DNA of 64,000 bases from Podaxis mareebaensis (lineage: Eukaryota; Basidiomycota; Agaricomycetes; Agaricales; Agaricaceae), in the NCBI GenBank assembly GCA_018524725.1, contig JAEUWP010000115.1:1-64000 (forward strand), in the 5' to 3' direction. The position numbers and the translations under genes were made by a program. Position 1 is the stretch's first letter. Each line of letters starts with the position of its first letter. The notes under the pieces are model-generated. The model was not told the origin of the DNA. It saw only the letters and a program-made list of their open reading frames with translations, and did not search any database. Shown here piece after piece: positions 11,404-21,407 of this stretch.

Positions 11404-14400
11404 ATGGACACACAACAACCCCAACACAACCAAAACCAACAATACACATTGGTACAGGGTGACACAAATCACCCTGCACATCCTGGAGGCCCTCCAATGG
11501 GCCTCAAAGGGGGGAGGGCAATGGATATATTGCCTGACCAGATCCCAGTTCCTCACCACAATGGGCAGCAACTCACTGCCCAGCAAGTGCTACTATCTAA
11601 CCTTGTGGGCTCAATACCACAAAGTCCAAATCAAATGGATCCATCACATTTACATGCAATGCCTCTGCCACCCCAACCTTTCACACAGGGTTACCCATAC
11701 CCTGCATTCTACCCACCTCCTACACACATGTATGGTTTCACTCAACTATATGGACCCTACCCTCCTCCATTGGTGCCATATCCACCATACCAACAACCCA
11801 CCACTGTGCCAATTCAACAAATGCTGCCACTTCCACTGCAACCACAGCTGTTACCACTGACCCAAGATCAGCCAGCCACAACACCACAACCAACAATGCT
11901 GGCCCTGACATCATCATTGGCAACTGACATAGGGAGGAACAACACTCCTCTGTCTCAATCATCCTCAGTCACCTCGACTCAAGGAAGGAGTAGAACAAAG
12001 AACTCCCCAGTGCCCTTGTCCTCTAAGGACAAGAGCAAACAGAAATCAACTGAGCCAGCACAGCCTGCCCTTTCCTCAAAAGCCCAAGGAAAGCAAAGAG
12101 CTGTAGATGTAGAGCTCGAGGACAACCAGTATGTCCAAGAGCTGATGAACTGACTCAATGAAGCAGGTCTACCTATAGACCTGATATCAGAAGTAAGCAC
12201 CAGCTCCCGACATGGTGCTTGTAATGCAATTATTGAGGAGCTTCTCATGAAGCTCCATAGTCTGCAAGATTGTTTCGTCATGCTCAAAGGATGAAACAGT
12301 TTACTACAGAGGCAGGTCTCGAACCTGCAATGACAACTAAACAAAAAGTCAGACCATGAAGAAGAATGACCTGCAAAATGATGTGTGACATCTCAATCAA
12401 TGATGTCATCTCAATGGGGGGTGCAGAGCACCCCATAGACCCTGAAGACACCAACACTGCATACCAGCAATGAGGTAAAACCATTACCTCACCAATGATG
12501 TCAACCTTCACCTCCACTGACTGCCTCATCATCATGTCAGCCACCACCACCACTGGCCGATGTTACATTACCATATATTGAGGAGGTACCATCTGGGGAC
12601 ATCAATGTCCCCATGACAGAACCTCCTCAAACAACCCCATCAAGGTCAGTAAAACAGACCTTGAGCAGCATTGTCCCATCAGAGTCCCTATTTGAGGGAC
12701 TCTCCTTTGGCCAACTGATCCTGGTACACCCACCAGGAACTCTCCTCCCAGAGCCTGAAATCTGACTACATCACAAGTTTGTCCAGTACAGTCCAGACAA
12801 CCCAGATGAATGATTATCAGGCTTGGAATACTTGAGTGACAATAACGATTCCACAAAGAATTGTTGTAAGAAAAACAAGAGCAAATCAAAGGTGTCATTG
12901 TCAAATAATGATGACTGCACTGATGTATCAGACCACATCAGCCACAGAGGTAGAGTCCCTGACTTCTGGGGACTCTGGGGAACTGAACCCAGCATCCAAG
13001 AATGTGACAACTTCATGTGCAGAATGTTGTCACATGATGTCTACTACTGCCAGTGAATAAACACTGTGTTCACTGGTACAAATGCCCAAATTGCTGCCAA
13101 CAGTGAACTCCAAGGTAGGGAGTTCATTCACAGCAACAAGAAGGGCACTGTCCACCACATTGCAGGCTGGGGTCTACCTATGACCCTGAGACAAGTAATT
13201 CAGTTATGGTGGTTCATGAACAACTGCCACATCAACATCTACAGCAGGTTTGAAGCATATTTCTTGCTTTGAGAACTGTATCACATTGCATCCTCGACTC
13301 TTCCAGAGCATCACAATGATGCTATGGAATACATACTGAACCTTGAGGGTTACAACCCCAAGTTTTTAGCACCTGGGATGCAGGAGGAATACACCACCAG
13401 GTTGGAACCTATCATGCACACCATAAAAGACCATGGTGCATGCAATATCCTCAAGTGAAACAAGGGCAAAGGATTGCTGATGCCCTCCAGACTGCAACTG
13501 TTTGATATTGACCTTTTAGGTCAATATCTTCTAATACATGGAAACCCTGACACATGCAATGCCTTTAATGGCATTGCATTTGAATGGCAGAAGCTTGTGC
13601 ACTGCTGTTGCGTATTTGGATATGGCCTGGGCTGTGCTTTAAGCCCTGATGATAAAAGCGCAGCCCAAAGGTTCATGTGACTATTCACAGTACTGGTAGC
13701 AACCCTGCACCTCTACCACAAACTCATTGCATCATACAACAGTCACATTCCTCCAGAACGCACCTTTGCTTCCCAGAATGGGCCCATATATTCTATACAG
13801 CCCCTAGAAATGACTTCATACACATCCCACAATCTGAGCCTCAATGATGTGGCTCATGTTCTTATTTGCAATGGTATACCCATTTCATGGGTAGACCACT
13901 CTTACCTTTTTGGGTTGTGGTGGTTAAACCACACCTATCATGGTGACCAATTACACTATGACTTATACAACGAACATGACAACCACCAGGTTGAGTACCT
14001 TGACTGATACCACGAGCCCCTGGCGATTCCTGAGTGGGATGGTTGGAGACATCCCACTCTCAATGACATTAACTGATTCTTGTACTTTGAGTACAAGAAT
14101 GCACAACAAGCCAAAGGAGAGCACTTTGTTCCCCAAGGGTGGTTACCAGCAGGAGCATCACCCTTCTTCTGGCTCCTCCAGAATTGCAATTACCCTCAAC
14201 ACCTGCTGGAGCCACCCCCCCTCCCAATTGCAGCTGGCCCACCCCTCATGCTGACCCTTACCAGGCTGACACCTATGACCACTGAGGGAGTGGCACTTGA
14301 TGCGGACACCCAAATGACAGAGGCCAATGCCTCTGTAACTGCTCCCACCACTGCTGACCATCCATCATCAGATGCAACCATGACTGAGGCCAATGCCTCT

Positions 14401-14535
14401 GCCTTTGTGTCCGATCTGCCTCCCATTGCTTTCTTGGCTGAGGCCAACACCTCTGCCCCCTCATCCCAAGACATTGTCAGTGAGTCTTCATCGATTGCCT
14501 CTTCCTGCTCACACTCATCCTTGTCACCTTTGTGA
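11404..14535 (+). pseudogene. Large post-pol ORF of inner gypsy element, unknown function
   Basis: About 3.1 kb of coding sense follows the chromodomain in the same frame as pol. It starts at or before MDTQQPQHNQ (11404). The first part is rich in Pro, Gln and Tyr (repeated YPPP-like stretches, 11640-11860), then basic and Ser-rich (GRSRTKNSP, SSKDKSKQKS). A short leucine-heptad stretch lies near 12230-12340. A more globular, Trp/His-rich part follows (13060-14160, e.g. WGLPMTLRQVIQLWWF and FGLWWLNHTYHGDQL). A Ser/Thr/Ala tail has three related TEANAS/AEANTS units near 14318-14455. Stops are TGA only. I see no signal peptide and recognise no domain. A separate ORF or a pol extension are both possible. 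Confidence 0.6.
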
Positions 14536-14694
14536 ATGAGTCGACCCTAGCTTACACCTTTGTCAAGGTGAAACGTCACCTTGTACTAATCTACCCTGCC
14601 GGCTGGGCACTATACATGCCCTGTCCATCACTCACTACCACAAGTAGCTGCACCACTTGTGTTTCAACTTCCTTGACCATATTCTATGGTCTCA

Positions 14695-14704
14695 ATGGGG
14701 GGTG
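14695..14704 (+). promoter_or_regulatory. Polypurine tract of inner gypsy element
   Basis: ATGGGGGG followed by TG lies directly before the 3' LTR start at 14705, where a plus-strand primer is expected. Confidence 0.6.
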
Positions 14705-14977
14705 TGTAAGGGCTAAGCCCTTACAGTTGTATTAATTCTTGTTCTGTTGTTATCTTGAGTTGCTCTTTTAATAATTAATTGTTTAAAGTCTTGTTTGTCT
14801 TCAACCTTGATAGATTACTCAATCCATCAAAATATATTCCTTATAAATCTTGTCATCAGCTGTCATTAGGACAGCTGACCTTATACCATACCCATAAGTA
14901 CACCCAATATATCAGGCTTACAGTACTTCAGTGTGAATGTAAGGTTATATGCTCTAAGTAAACCCAATGGGTTTACA
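14705..14977 (+). repeat. 3' LTR of inner gypsy element
   Basis: The 273-bp LTR has the same ends and terminal 21-bp palindrome (14705-14725) as the 5' copy. It is followed by the target duplication CCTAC at 14978-14982. Differences from the 5' copy fall almost entirely at positions that were CpG in the ancestor. Confidence 0.97.
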
Positions 14978-14982
14978 CCTAC

Positions 14983-15120
14983 CTTCCCTGCCATGCCCGA
15001 AGTCCAAGTCCATCAAGTGTGCAATTGCACCAATCCATCGATGCCGCCATCTCCACCCTTGCTGACAACATCATCAGCACCTGAAACAGGCAGACCATGT
15101 GCTCCAACACCTATACCTTC
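14983..15120 (+). pseudogene. Post-pol ORF of outer gypsy element, middle piece
   Basis: This Pro/Ser-rich segment (FPAMPEVQVHQV onward) continues the frame cut at 3328 when the inner element is removed. At 15120 it is cut again by a solo LTR. No domain is recognised. Confidence 0.6.
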
Positions 15121-15324
15121 TGTAGGAATGCTTAGGTCAGGTTTTCTCACAGTTGTGATGGACTTGTAGGTAGCCATCATTGTCATAGCTTTCTTTCTTT
15201 AGGTCTTTATTTTCATCAACTCGCCCTATGTTTGTGTAGCCAGCACCTATATAACTGGTCTTATGCACTTGGGCACAACAATCTAAGACTCTCAACACAC
15301 CTCTGTGAGGCTTAAGGCCTTACA
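15121..15324 (-). repeat. Solo LTR (204 bp) of a related element, inserted in the outer element
   Basis: The sequence starts TGTAGG, ends CCTTACA and is flanked by CCTTC on both sides (15116-15120 and 15325-15329), the sign of an LTR insertion with a 5-bp target duplication. Read on the minus strand it opens with an imperfect 21-bp palindrome (15304-15324), the same structure that opens the inner element's LTR. I therefore orient it as minus. No internal coding sequence remains, as expected after recombination between two LTRs. Removing it with one CCTTC copy restores the flanking frame. Confidence 0.85.
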
Positions 15325-15329
15325 CCTTC

Positions 15330-16386
15330 AGCCTCCCCCACATCCATCAGAGAATGACACAGCCTACTCAGCAGAGCTGCCACATGCATTCACTCCCTTG
15401 TCCAACGAGATCAGAATGCCTCCACACAACTGATGGACATCACAAATCTCCCTTCTCCAATGTCAGAAGTGGAAGATCCTAGACCACCAACCCCTCACCC
15501 AACACCAGTGTCAGATAGTAGTAGCAAGATGGAACTCACTAATAACAAAGGGGATAATGTTATGAGCCAGCCTGGTACCTCCCACTGCAATGTCATCTAT
15601 CACACCTTAGTCCATGAGCTTGGACTTCCCAATGCCTCCCACTCTACCACCCAAGATACAGGTATACCAGCTGAAGACTCAACTCATTACCAAAATGAAG
15701 CATTTGCCAACCGTCACCTCCCTGGCCATGCCTCCCTATTCTCTGAAGACTGGCCAATGCCTGGACCAATCTTCTACAAGACAGATCACATGATGACAGA
15801 GATATTATGCATCACTTGGGAGAATGCTCCCTTCACTCACATCTTTGATCCTGACAGGTTATATGTTCAGATGATCCATAACAACTTTGACTCTGCCTGG
15901 GCCCACAGTTGGAAGATGATCCCTTATGCTGGAGAACCAATTGTATTCCTCCATCCCTACATGATGTATCCACCTGAGGTTGTCCCACATATCATCAAGT
16001 ATGAAGTCACACATGGTTTCTATTTTTGAGAAGTAGAAGTCTATTGTATTGATCCTAACTCCAATGAGCCTCTGGCCATTCCTCCCCATTGTACCCAGCT
16101 TCCACCCCTCTGCAGCATTGACTCCAACATTCCAGGTATCAACGAGTCAAACCCAGGAGAACCCATCAGCAATCCTCCTCCATACCCACCACCATATGTC
16201 ACTGCCAACATATCATCATCATCATCATCCTCTCTGCACCGCAGCCTGATCTTCCTACATGAGTCAGACTCTTCTGACTCAATGCCTCTAACAGGGAACT
16301 TCACCGTTCCCAGTTCCACCTCATCTCCCAATTCTTACTCTTCTGACTCCTCTGACAGACATCTTCATCCTGACATGGACTTGTAA
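15330..16386 (+). pseudogene. Post-pol ORF of outer gypsy element, right part
   Basis: The frame continues from 15120 once the solo LTR is removed, passes a TGA near 15353, and includes the open stretch from 15433 (MDITNLPSPMSEVEDPRPP). It then runs through a globular part with WPMPGPIFYKTDHMMTE and FDSAWAHSWKMIPYAGEP, and a TGA at 16027-16029. It ends with a Ser-rich tail at a genuine TAA, 16384-16386. A short TCA/ATC microsatellite near 16210-16230 encodes a Ser run. I do not recognise the protein. It resembles the inner element's post-pol ORF in layout (Pro-rich start, globular middle, Ser-rich end) rather than in clear sequence. Confidence 0.6.
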
Positions 16387-16930
16387 TATAAAACCAGTAA
16401 ATAGTTTCTTTCTATTCCCCTACTACAGACTCTTCGCCTTGTATCCTTGTATCCCAGATGAACTCAGACCTGAACTATTTCCTTACTTAGTTAGTTTCCT
16501 TTTCTGTCTTGTTTCTATTCTTGTCTAGTTTCTATTCTAGTGTCGCTCTGCTCTGTAGTTATGCTTCTATAGACTTTTGGACTTGTAGCCTTACCTTGTC
16601 ATAGTTACCAGATTTGGATCTTAGAAGTAAAGCTTAAATAGCCACTCATGTACTGGAAGTGCAAGCTTCCTATATTCTCAAATCTCAGTGTTATTTTCTT
16701 AACTCTGTGATTGACATTAGCTCATGATCAGTGTGGTAGTAAACTCTCTATTGGTCATTTGCTCAACTGATAGAAGTTCGACCTCTAAGTGTGCTTAACT
16801 GGACACTTGCCTCGCCACCTACTTACTGTGATCCTTCTTGCTAGATCCTGGTGCCTCTGTGAACCATCTAGTGAGATAGCCACCCCCTAGCAAAGCTTAG
16901 GCAACTGGTGATAAGGACCAACCTAACAAG
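16387..16930 (+). repeat. Non-coding, CpG-poor tract, possibly the outer element's 3' LTR
   Basis: This tract of about 540 bp has no ORF and begins directly after the outer element's last stop codon, where a 3' LTR is expected. It ends near a junction with minus-strand gag-like sequence. No partner LTR is in the window, so the LTR assignment is only inferred from position. Confidence 0.35.
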
Positions 16931-16939
16931 GGGATGACT

Positions 16940-17221
16940 CTATTCAAATTCAGGGAAGAGGGGAAGCTCCAGAGGTGCTTCCTCACCAGTGGTGGACAAG
17001 TTATGAGCCAACACATCCACTGGTGGAAATGGGATGGGGATAGGAGAGGTTGGTTCACCACATGGTGAGGGAATGAACATGTCTTGTGTATTCACATCAT
17101 GCATTGTCATACCAAATGGTGTTTGTGTCTCTCCAGACATGTCATAGTGTCCAGGGGGTGGTTCCAACAGAATTGCTCCACTCAAGGGAACAGAGGGACT
17201 GGGCAAGGTGACTGACAGCAT
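16940..17221 (-). pseudogene. Gag N-terminal fragment of a related gypsy element in opposite orientation
   Basis: On the minus strand a frame starting MLSVTLPSPS reads PPGHYDMSGE and later TTGEEAPLELPLFPEFE. It lines up with PPGHYNMSED and NGEEAPEELPLFPKFE near 3730-3960 of the inner element. It is therefore the 5' coding end of a related element pointing the other way. Similarity stops at about 16,935, next to the outer element's 3' tract, which looks like a truncation or insertion junction. Confidence 0.7.
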
Positions 17222-18436
17222 TAGCTAAAAGCTCCTGGGGACCATGATTTTCATCTTCATCCTCACCAGGATCAATGCCTTTGCCATTGCTGTCTCTGGG
17301 TCCAGAGGGCTACTGGAGCCTCCAGAAGTGGGCTGGGACTGAGGAGTACAAATGGCTGTAGTGCTACTCATATACTACTACTCAGGATAAAGTCCAGAAA
17401 GTAAACAGATAAGCAGAACAATAGTAACTACTCAAAGGAGAATGCAAATAAGCATGTAGACTGATAATCTACCAGAAAAGGAGACCATCTGTGATGCATC
17501 TGGATGTCTGAAGGACAGGAGCAGAGTAGATACATCAGATAACAGAAAAAACCAAGATAAGCAGGAAATAATTATGGGTAAATGGAAAATATGAGATAAC
17601 TAGATGAGAAATTCTGATGGGAAAGTATGACAGAAGGAATAGGCCAGAGAAAAGTATTTACAAGGAATAAGGTCCAAGAATGTCCAGCGAAAGGTTAAAC
17701 TGAATACAATCTACAAAATCTGGGCTTGTAACCAAGGCTCCAAGAGCTTAATGGGCATCTAGTGAGGTTTATAACAGACAGTCAGGAATTGGAATGTGAG
17801 GACAGGACAGTTGGACACCAAGTTCAAGGGTCATGAAGATTAGGTGACATCTGTTGCATTTTCACATGATGACAACCAAGTGGCCTCATCACAATTTAGC
17901 CTGGTTAAAATTTGGAACTTGGCTTCAGAAGGGCCCCATATTCTGGGTGATGACATACACACCATTGGGCTCCCTCTCCAGTCCCACCCTATTCCTTTCC
18001 TTATCTGATGACTACTGCTGGCTGCTGGGTCCACATTGTCACTGCTGGATCCCCTCTGCTTATTGCACTCTCATATTGACTGCCTTTTCTGGTGGCAAAG
18101 CCTGTTTTGGATATGGGTCTGGCCTTGTGGTTATTCTAAATTTAAGCTCTACCATAGACATCCAACCCATATGCTTTGATACAGGATCATTTGCTCTGTG
18201 CCTCCTTTCATCTTTTATGCTATGGTTTCCATTATTTTCATCTCTATGTCAGCAACTCAATTGTGGTCTGAACAGCATCTCAGTATGTGCTTGGTTTGCC
18301 TCAGTAGTGGTATAAAGATATAGAATCAAGAAAACAGCATTTCTGATGGAACATCTGAACAGCAATTCCTATCATAATATTCAACCCTCAACCCAGCCAA
18401 CCAGGCGAAAACCCGGAAACCTCAACCTCGTCCAGA
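17222..18436. other. CpG-poor transposon-derived tract, no gene seen
   Basis: About 1.2 kb lies between the minus-strand gag fragment and MRE11. It is A/T-leaning and CpG-poor up to about 18,370, and probably holds the 5' leader and LTR of the minus-strand element. An open frame on the plus strand (17854-18315) has low-complexity hydrophobic content and no recognisable domain. The switch to CpG-containing gene sequence is sharp at about 18,370-18,440. Confidence 0.5.
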
Positions 18437-21241
18437 TCAATCACTGTCATCGATCTATACTACAGATCAGCAAGCCCCTCAGCCAGACAGTACCAAATAC
18501 TCACAACAATTTTCCCCCTCGCCTTTGTAGCAGCCGCTCTGGAATTCCTGCCCACAGGTTGGAAATTCAACTGACTCTGTCCCCTCCCAGCCGAAGCAGT
18601 AGCAGTCTTTCTCTTCGCAGGCGTTTTCTTAGCTGCCGGTTGACTATAGTAGCCACAAGGACAACATCCCAATGAGCGAAGGATAGAGAGGAAGGGGAGA
18701 AGTGCGAACCTAAGCACAGCAACCCTACTCGTCTTCTTACTTGACCTCGGCACTTCTTCATAATCATCCTCATCCTCAATTTCATCAACCTCAATAACCT
18801 CCGACTCCTCGCCGTCACTCTACTCAACATTTGATGGGTATCAGTCCTCCTTGGGAAAACGGTTCCCACTCACCTCGACTGTCTTCTTCCCCCGTCCCTT
18901 CCCGGAAGGTTTCTTCGCCGCCGCATTCGTCGTCGCGCCAGTAGCTTTCTTACCTCTCCCGGCACCGGTAGTCGTAGCGGTTTTTGTGGTTCTTGATGGG
19001 GCTGTAGCGCGTTTCTTGCCCGGGGGAGGGGCAACGTCTGAATCCTCGTCGAAGTCGGATTCCCCGCCTCCACCCTGCACGTCAACTTCCAGGAGCATCG
19101 AATCATCCGATTCGGGGGGCTCCTCTTGTTGTGCCTTTGCCTAAAACATTGCGTGAGTATGTAGAGGCTGAGTAGGACGGAGGAGGATAAGGGACGAACT
19201 CTGCCCTTGCCCCTTTTAGCTTTAGCTTGTTCGATGTATTGCTGTTCCTGCTGTTCCTTCGCTTTGGCCAGCTATGCACGTTGCGGAATTAGAACCGGAG
19301 AAGAGGACGGCTAGAGAGACCTGCGTACTAGTTCTTCTAGGTCATCCTCGTCCATGTCCTCCTGCTTCGCCACGCCTTTAATCAAGGCATTTAGTGACTT
19401 CTCCACATGCCTGCCCAAAGCCAGACAGCTTAAACCACTGGAACCGAAACTTCAAAAACCCACTCACCTTTCAATGGCATGTATATCATCCTTCTCCACA
19501 AATATCTGAATCGCATCCGACATCCCCGTCTCACCAAGCAACTGCAACTCCTGCGCACCCAAATACTCCTTCACAAGCGTCTGCACCCTCACCTTGGCTA
19601 GCTTCTCTTGCACACTCAAATCAGGATCGTCTATACTCAGCTCGGGCTGGTCAATCGCAACTTTCGCTCCTCGAGACCCCACGCCCGATTTTTTGGACCT
19701 ATGGAAAGTAAGAACATCGCGCGGATTCGCGATTCGACCTTGGAATTCTTGACCAAAACGAATAGGGTTGAACGTTTCCGTTACGCCCGTCGCATCGACT
19801 TTTATACGAATAAGTGGGAGCATAGGTTTGAGTTCCGGTTCACCTTGAGCCTTAGCTTGGGCGTTCCGTTCTTCCCATTGTTCGTGAGCTTTTTCAATCA
19901 GGGCGTTGACGCGGCTTTTAAGGAATTTGGCGATTTCGATGTTGTCGGTGATGTCGAAGCCTTCTTCTTCGGATGCGGAGACGAGGGTGATTTCTTCGAT
20001 TACGAAGGGTCGGACTGTGCGTAGTGGGATGGGTGTGAGTTGGAACTCTTTGCCTTGGATTTCCAGGAGGGCGGCGTGTCTGTTTCGCGTTGTGAATAGC
20101 GTTGGATTGTAGGGCAGGAATTGGAACGTACTTTTCTAGGGCTTCGCCGTCAGCGAGGGACGTGGCGACGGAAGACCCGGGTTGAGTTATGTAGTAGTTC
20201 TTCCCAGCGACAGGTTCTGGGACGATACGGCAATCGTGTTCATGACCCCAGACTACTAGGTCGATGCTGTCATCAAACATGCCTTCAGGAACGAATTCCT
20301 GTGGACCATGCTTGACACTACCTGAATCAGCTTAAAAAACCCAGTGACCATCGTAGGACACACCGATTCTGATGCAACAATAAGATGTTGAACCAATCCT
20401 CTTTATTCTTCGGCATATACATTCTAACACGATTGCTTCTTAACTCGAAATGCATCCTCTGGTCCTTGACGTTCCCAATTCCATACATACCCAAATACGT
20501 GTTTCCTTTGCGCAATAGGACAGGACGCACGGCAATGCCCGTGCTCTGGGCGTTGGCGTCTGAAACCGGGAGGTCTATTTTACCCATGTAATTGAGGAGC
20601 CCGGAGACGGAGAGGACGTCGAGCGCGCAAAGGGCACCATCTGCACCTGTGCCTTGTGGGTCATCGTGATTGCCATGTATCGAGAATACTGGGATCCCGA
20701 CGTTAAAGTTGGGATCTTCATAATTAATGGCAGGGAACCTGGAGAGCACACATCAGTCCACGAACAGTGCAGAGTGTATACCGGACTCACGAAAAGCTCT
20801 CGGCCTTACCCTCGTTAGGGTCACTCAATAGCTCGACTTGGACGGGTTTGTCTCCCATTGTGTATTCCCTCAACAAGGCCATGACGCGGTACAAACACTC
20901 CCTGGACGGCTTGTTCTCGTGAAATAGGTCGCCTGCAAGGAGGATGAAGTCAACCTGTAGGTGTTGGATTTCGAGTTTGGAGAATCAGAGCGGTAATTCG
21001 ACGGACATCATGTTTTACTGCAAGTTGGAGGATTTCTTCAAAGGTGTTGATGGCGTCTTGGCCGCGTATGGGGTCGCGTTCGTTGAAGCCGATGTGATTG
21101 TCGGTGGCTAGGAGGATGCGAATGGTATCGTCCGGAGCTGTAACGCGTGTGTGAGCAGCCTAGCTCAACAAATCTGTGACTAGACTCACAAGCATGCTGG
21201 ATAGCGGGAGTTGGTTGTGGAGAGTGCTCGTTGTCGGACAT
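18437..21241 (-). CDS. MRE11: Double-strand break repair nuclease Mre11
   Basis: Mre11 is the nuclease of the MRN/MRX complex (with Rad50 and Nbs1/Xrs2), acting in the nucleus on DNA ends. Translation starts at 21241 ([17 protein letters not shown]) and exons carry the phosphoesterase motifs in order: DNHIG near 21,100, [10 protein letters not shown] near 20,920, GNHDD near 20,675 and GHEHD near 20,250. The capping and C-terminal parts follow (RPFVIEEI near 20,000; [10 protein letters not shown] near 19,755). The tail is basic and Gly/Lys-rich (GRGKK repeats, 18,870-19,100) with an acidic patch near 18,770, as in other fungal Mre11 proteins. Several introns of about 50-75 bp are needed. The last exon may end at 18437 after IDDSD, using a splice acceptor at about 18,455; this end is the least certain part. 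The start lies 166 bp from that of the divergent transporter gene. Confidence 0.93.
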
Positions 21242-21407
21242 GGAAGCGCGTTAATGAGCGTCTATTTGAAATTGACCGAAATTGATTGATGCAGGCAATG
21301 CTTTCTCACGCTGCATACTCCACTTTTCTTCTCTTCTACATCGCATTCTTTTGGGCTTTTGGTCGCAACCTTCATTTCTTCTTTCCTTCACCCGTCCTCT
21401 GTTTCCC
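21242..21407. promoter_or_regulatory. Shared divergent promoter, MRE11 / GDP-fucose transporter
   Basis: Only 166 bp separate the two start codons, so both promoters must lie in or overlap this interval. I see no clear TATA box. Confidence 0.5.

Larger units (their letters stand above)
3329..14977 (+). mobile_element. Complete but inactive Ty3/gypsy LTR retrotransposon (chromovirus type), inserted in the outer element
   Basis: The element has two 273-bp LTRs (3329-3601 and 14705-14977), both starting TGTAAG and ending TTTACA, flanked by the 5-bp duplication CCTAC at 3324-3328 and 14978-14982. Between them the order is gag, protease, RT, RNase H, integrase and chromodomain, which is the gypsy order, followed by about 3.1 kb of extra coding sequence. 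From about 4300 to 14535 the coding sense stays in a single frame, interrupted in the stretches I read only by TGA codons. The length of 11.6 kb is large for a gypsy element because of the post-pol region. Catalytic sites are also damaged (see the RT and integrase entries). It is old, dead and strongly CpG-depleted. Confidence 0.95.

Noticed and set aside
4300..14535. TGA reassigned to an amino acid or read through in the gypsy elements
   Set aside because: Host genes here use TGA as a normal stop (for example MRE11, DUG1 and the carboxylesterase), and the same elements show CpG decay in their non-coding LTRs. Deamination of CGA explains the pattern.
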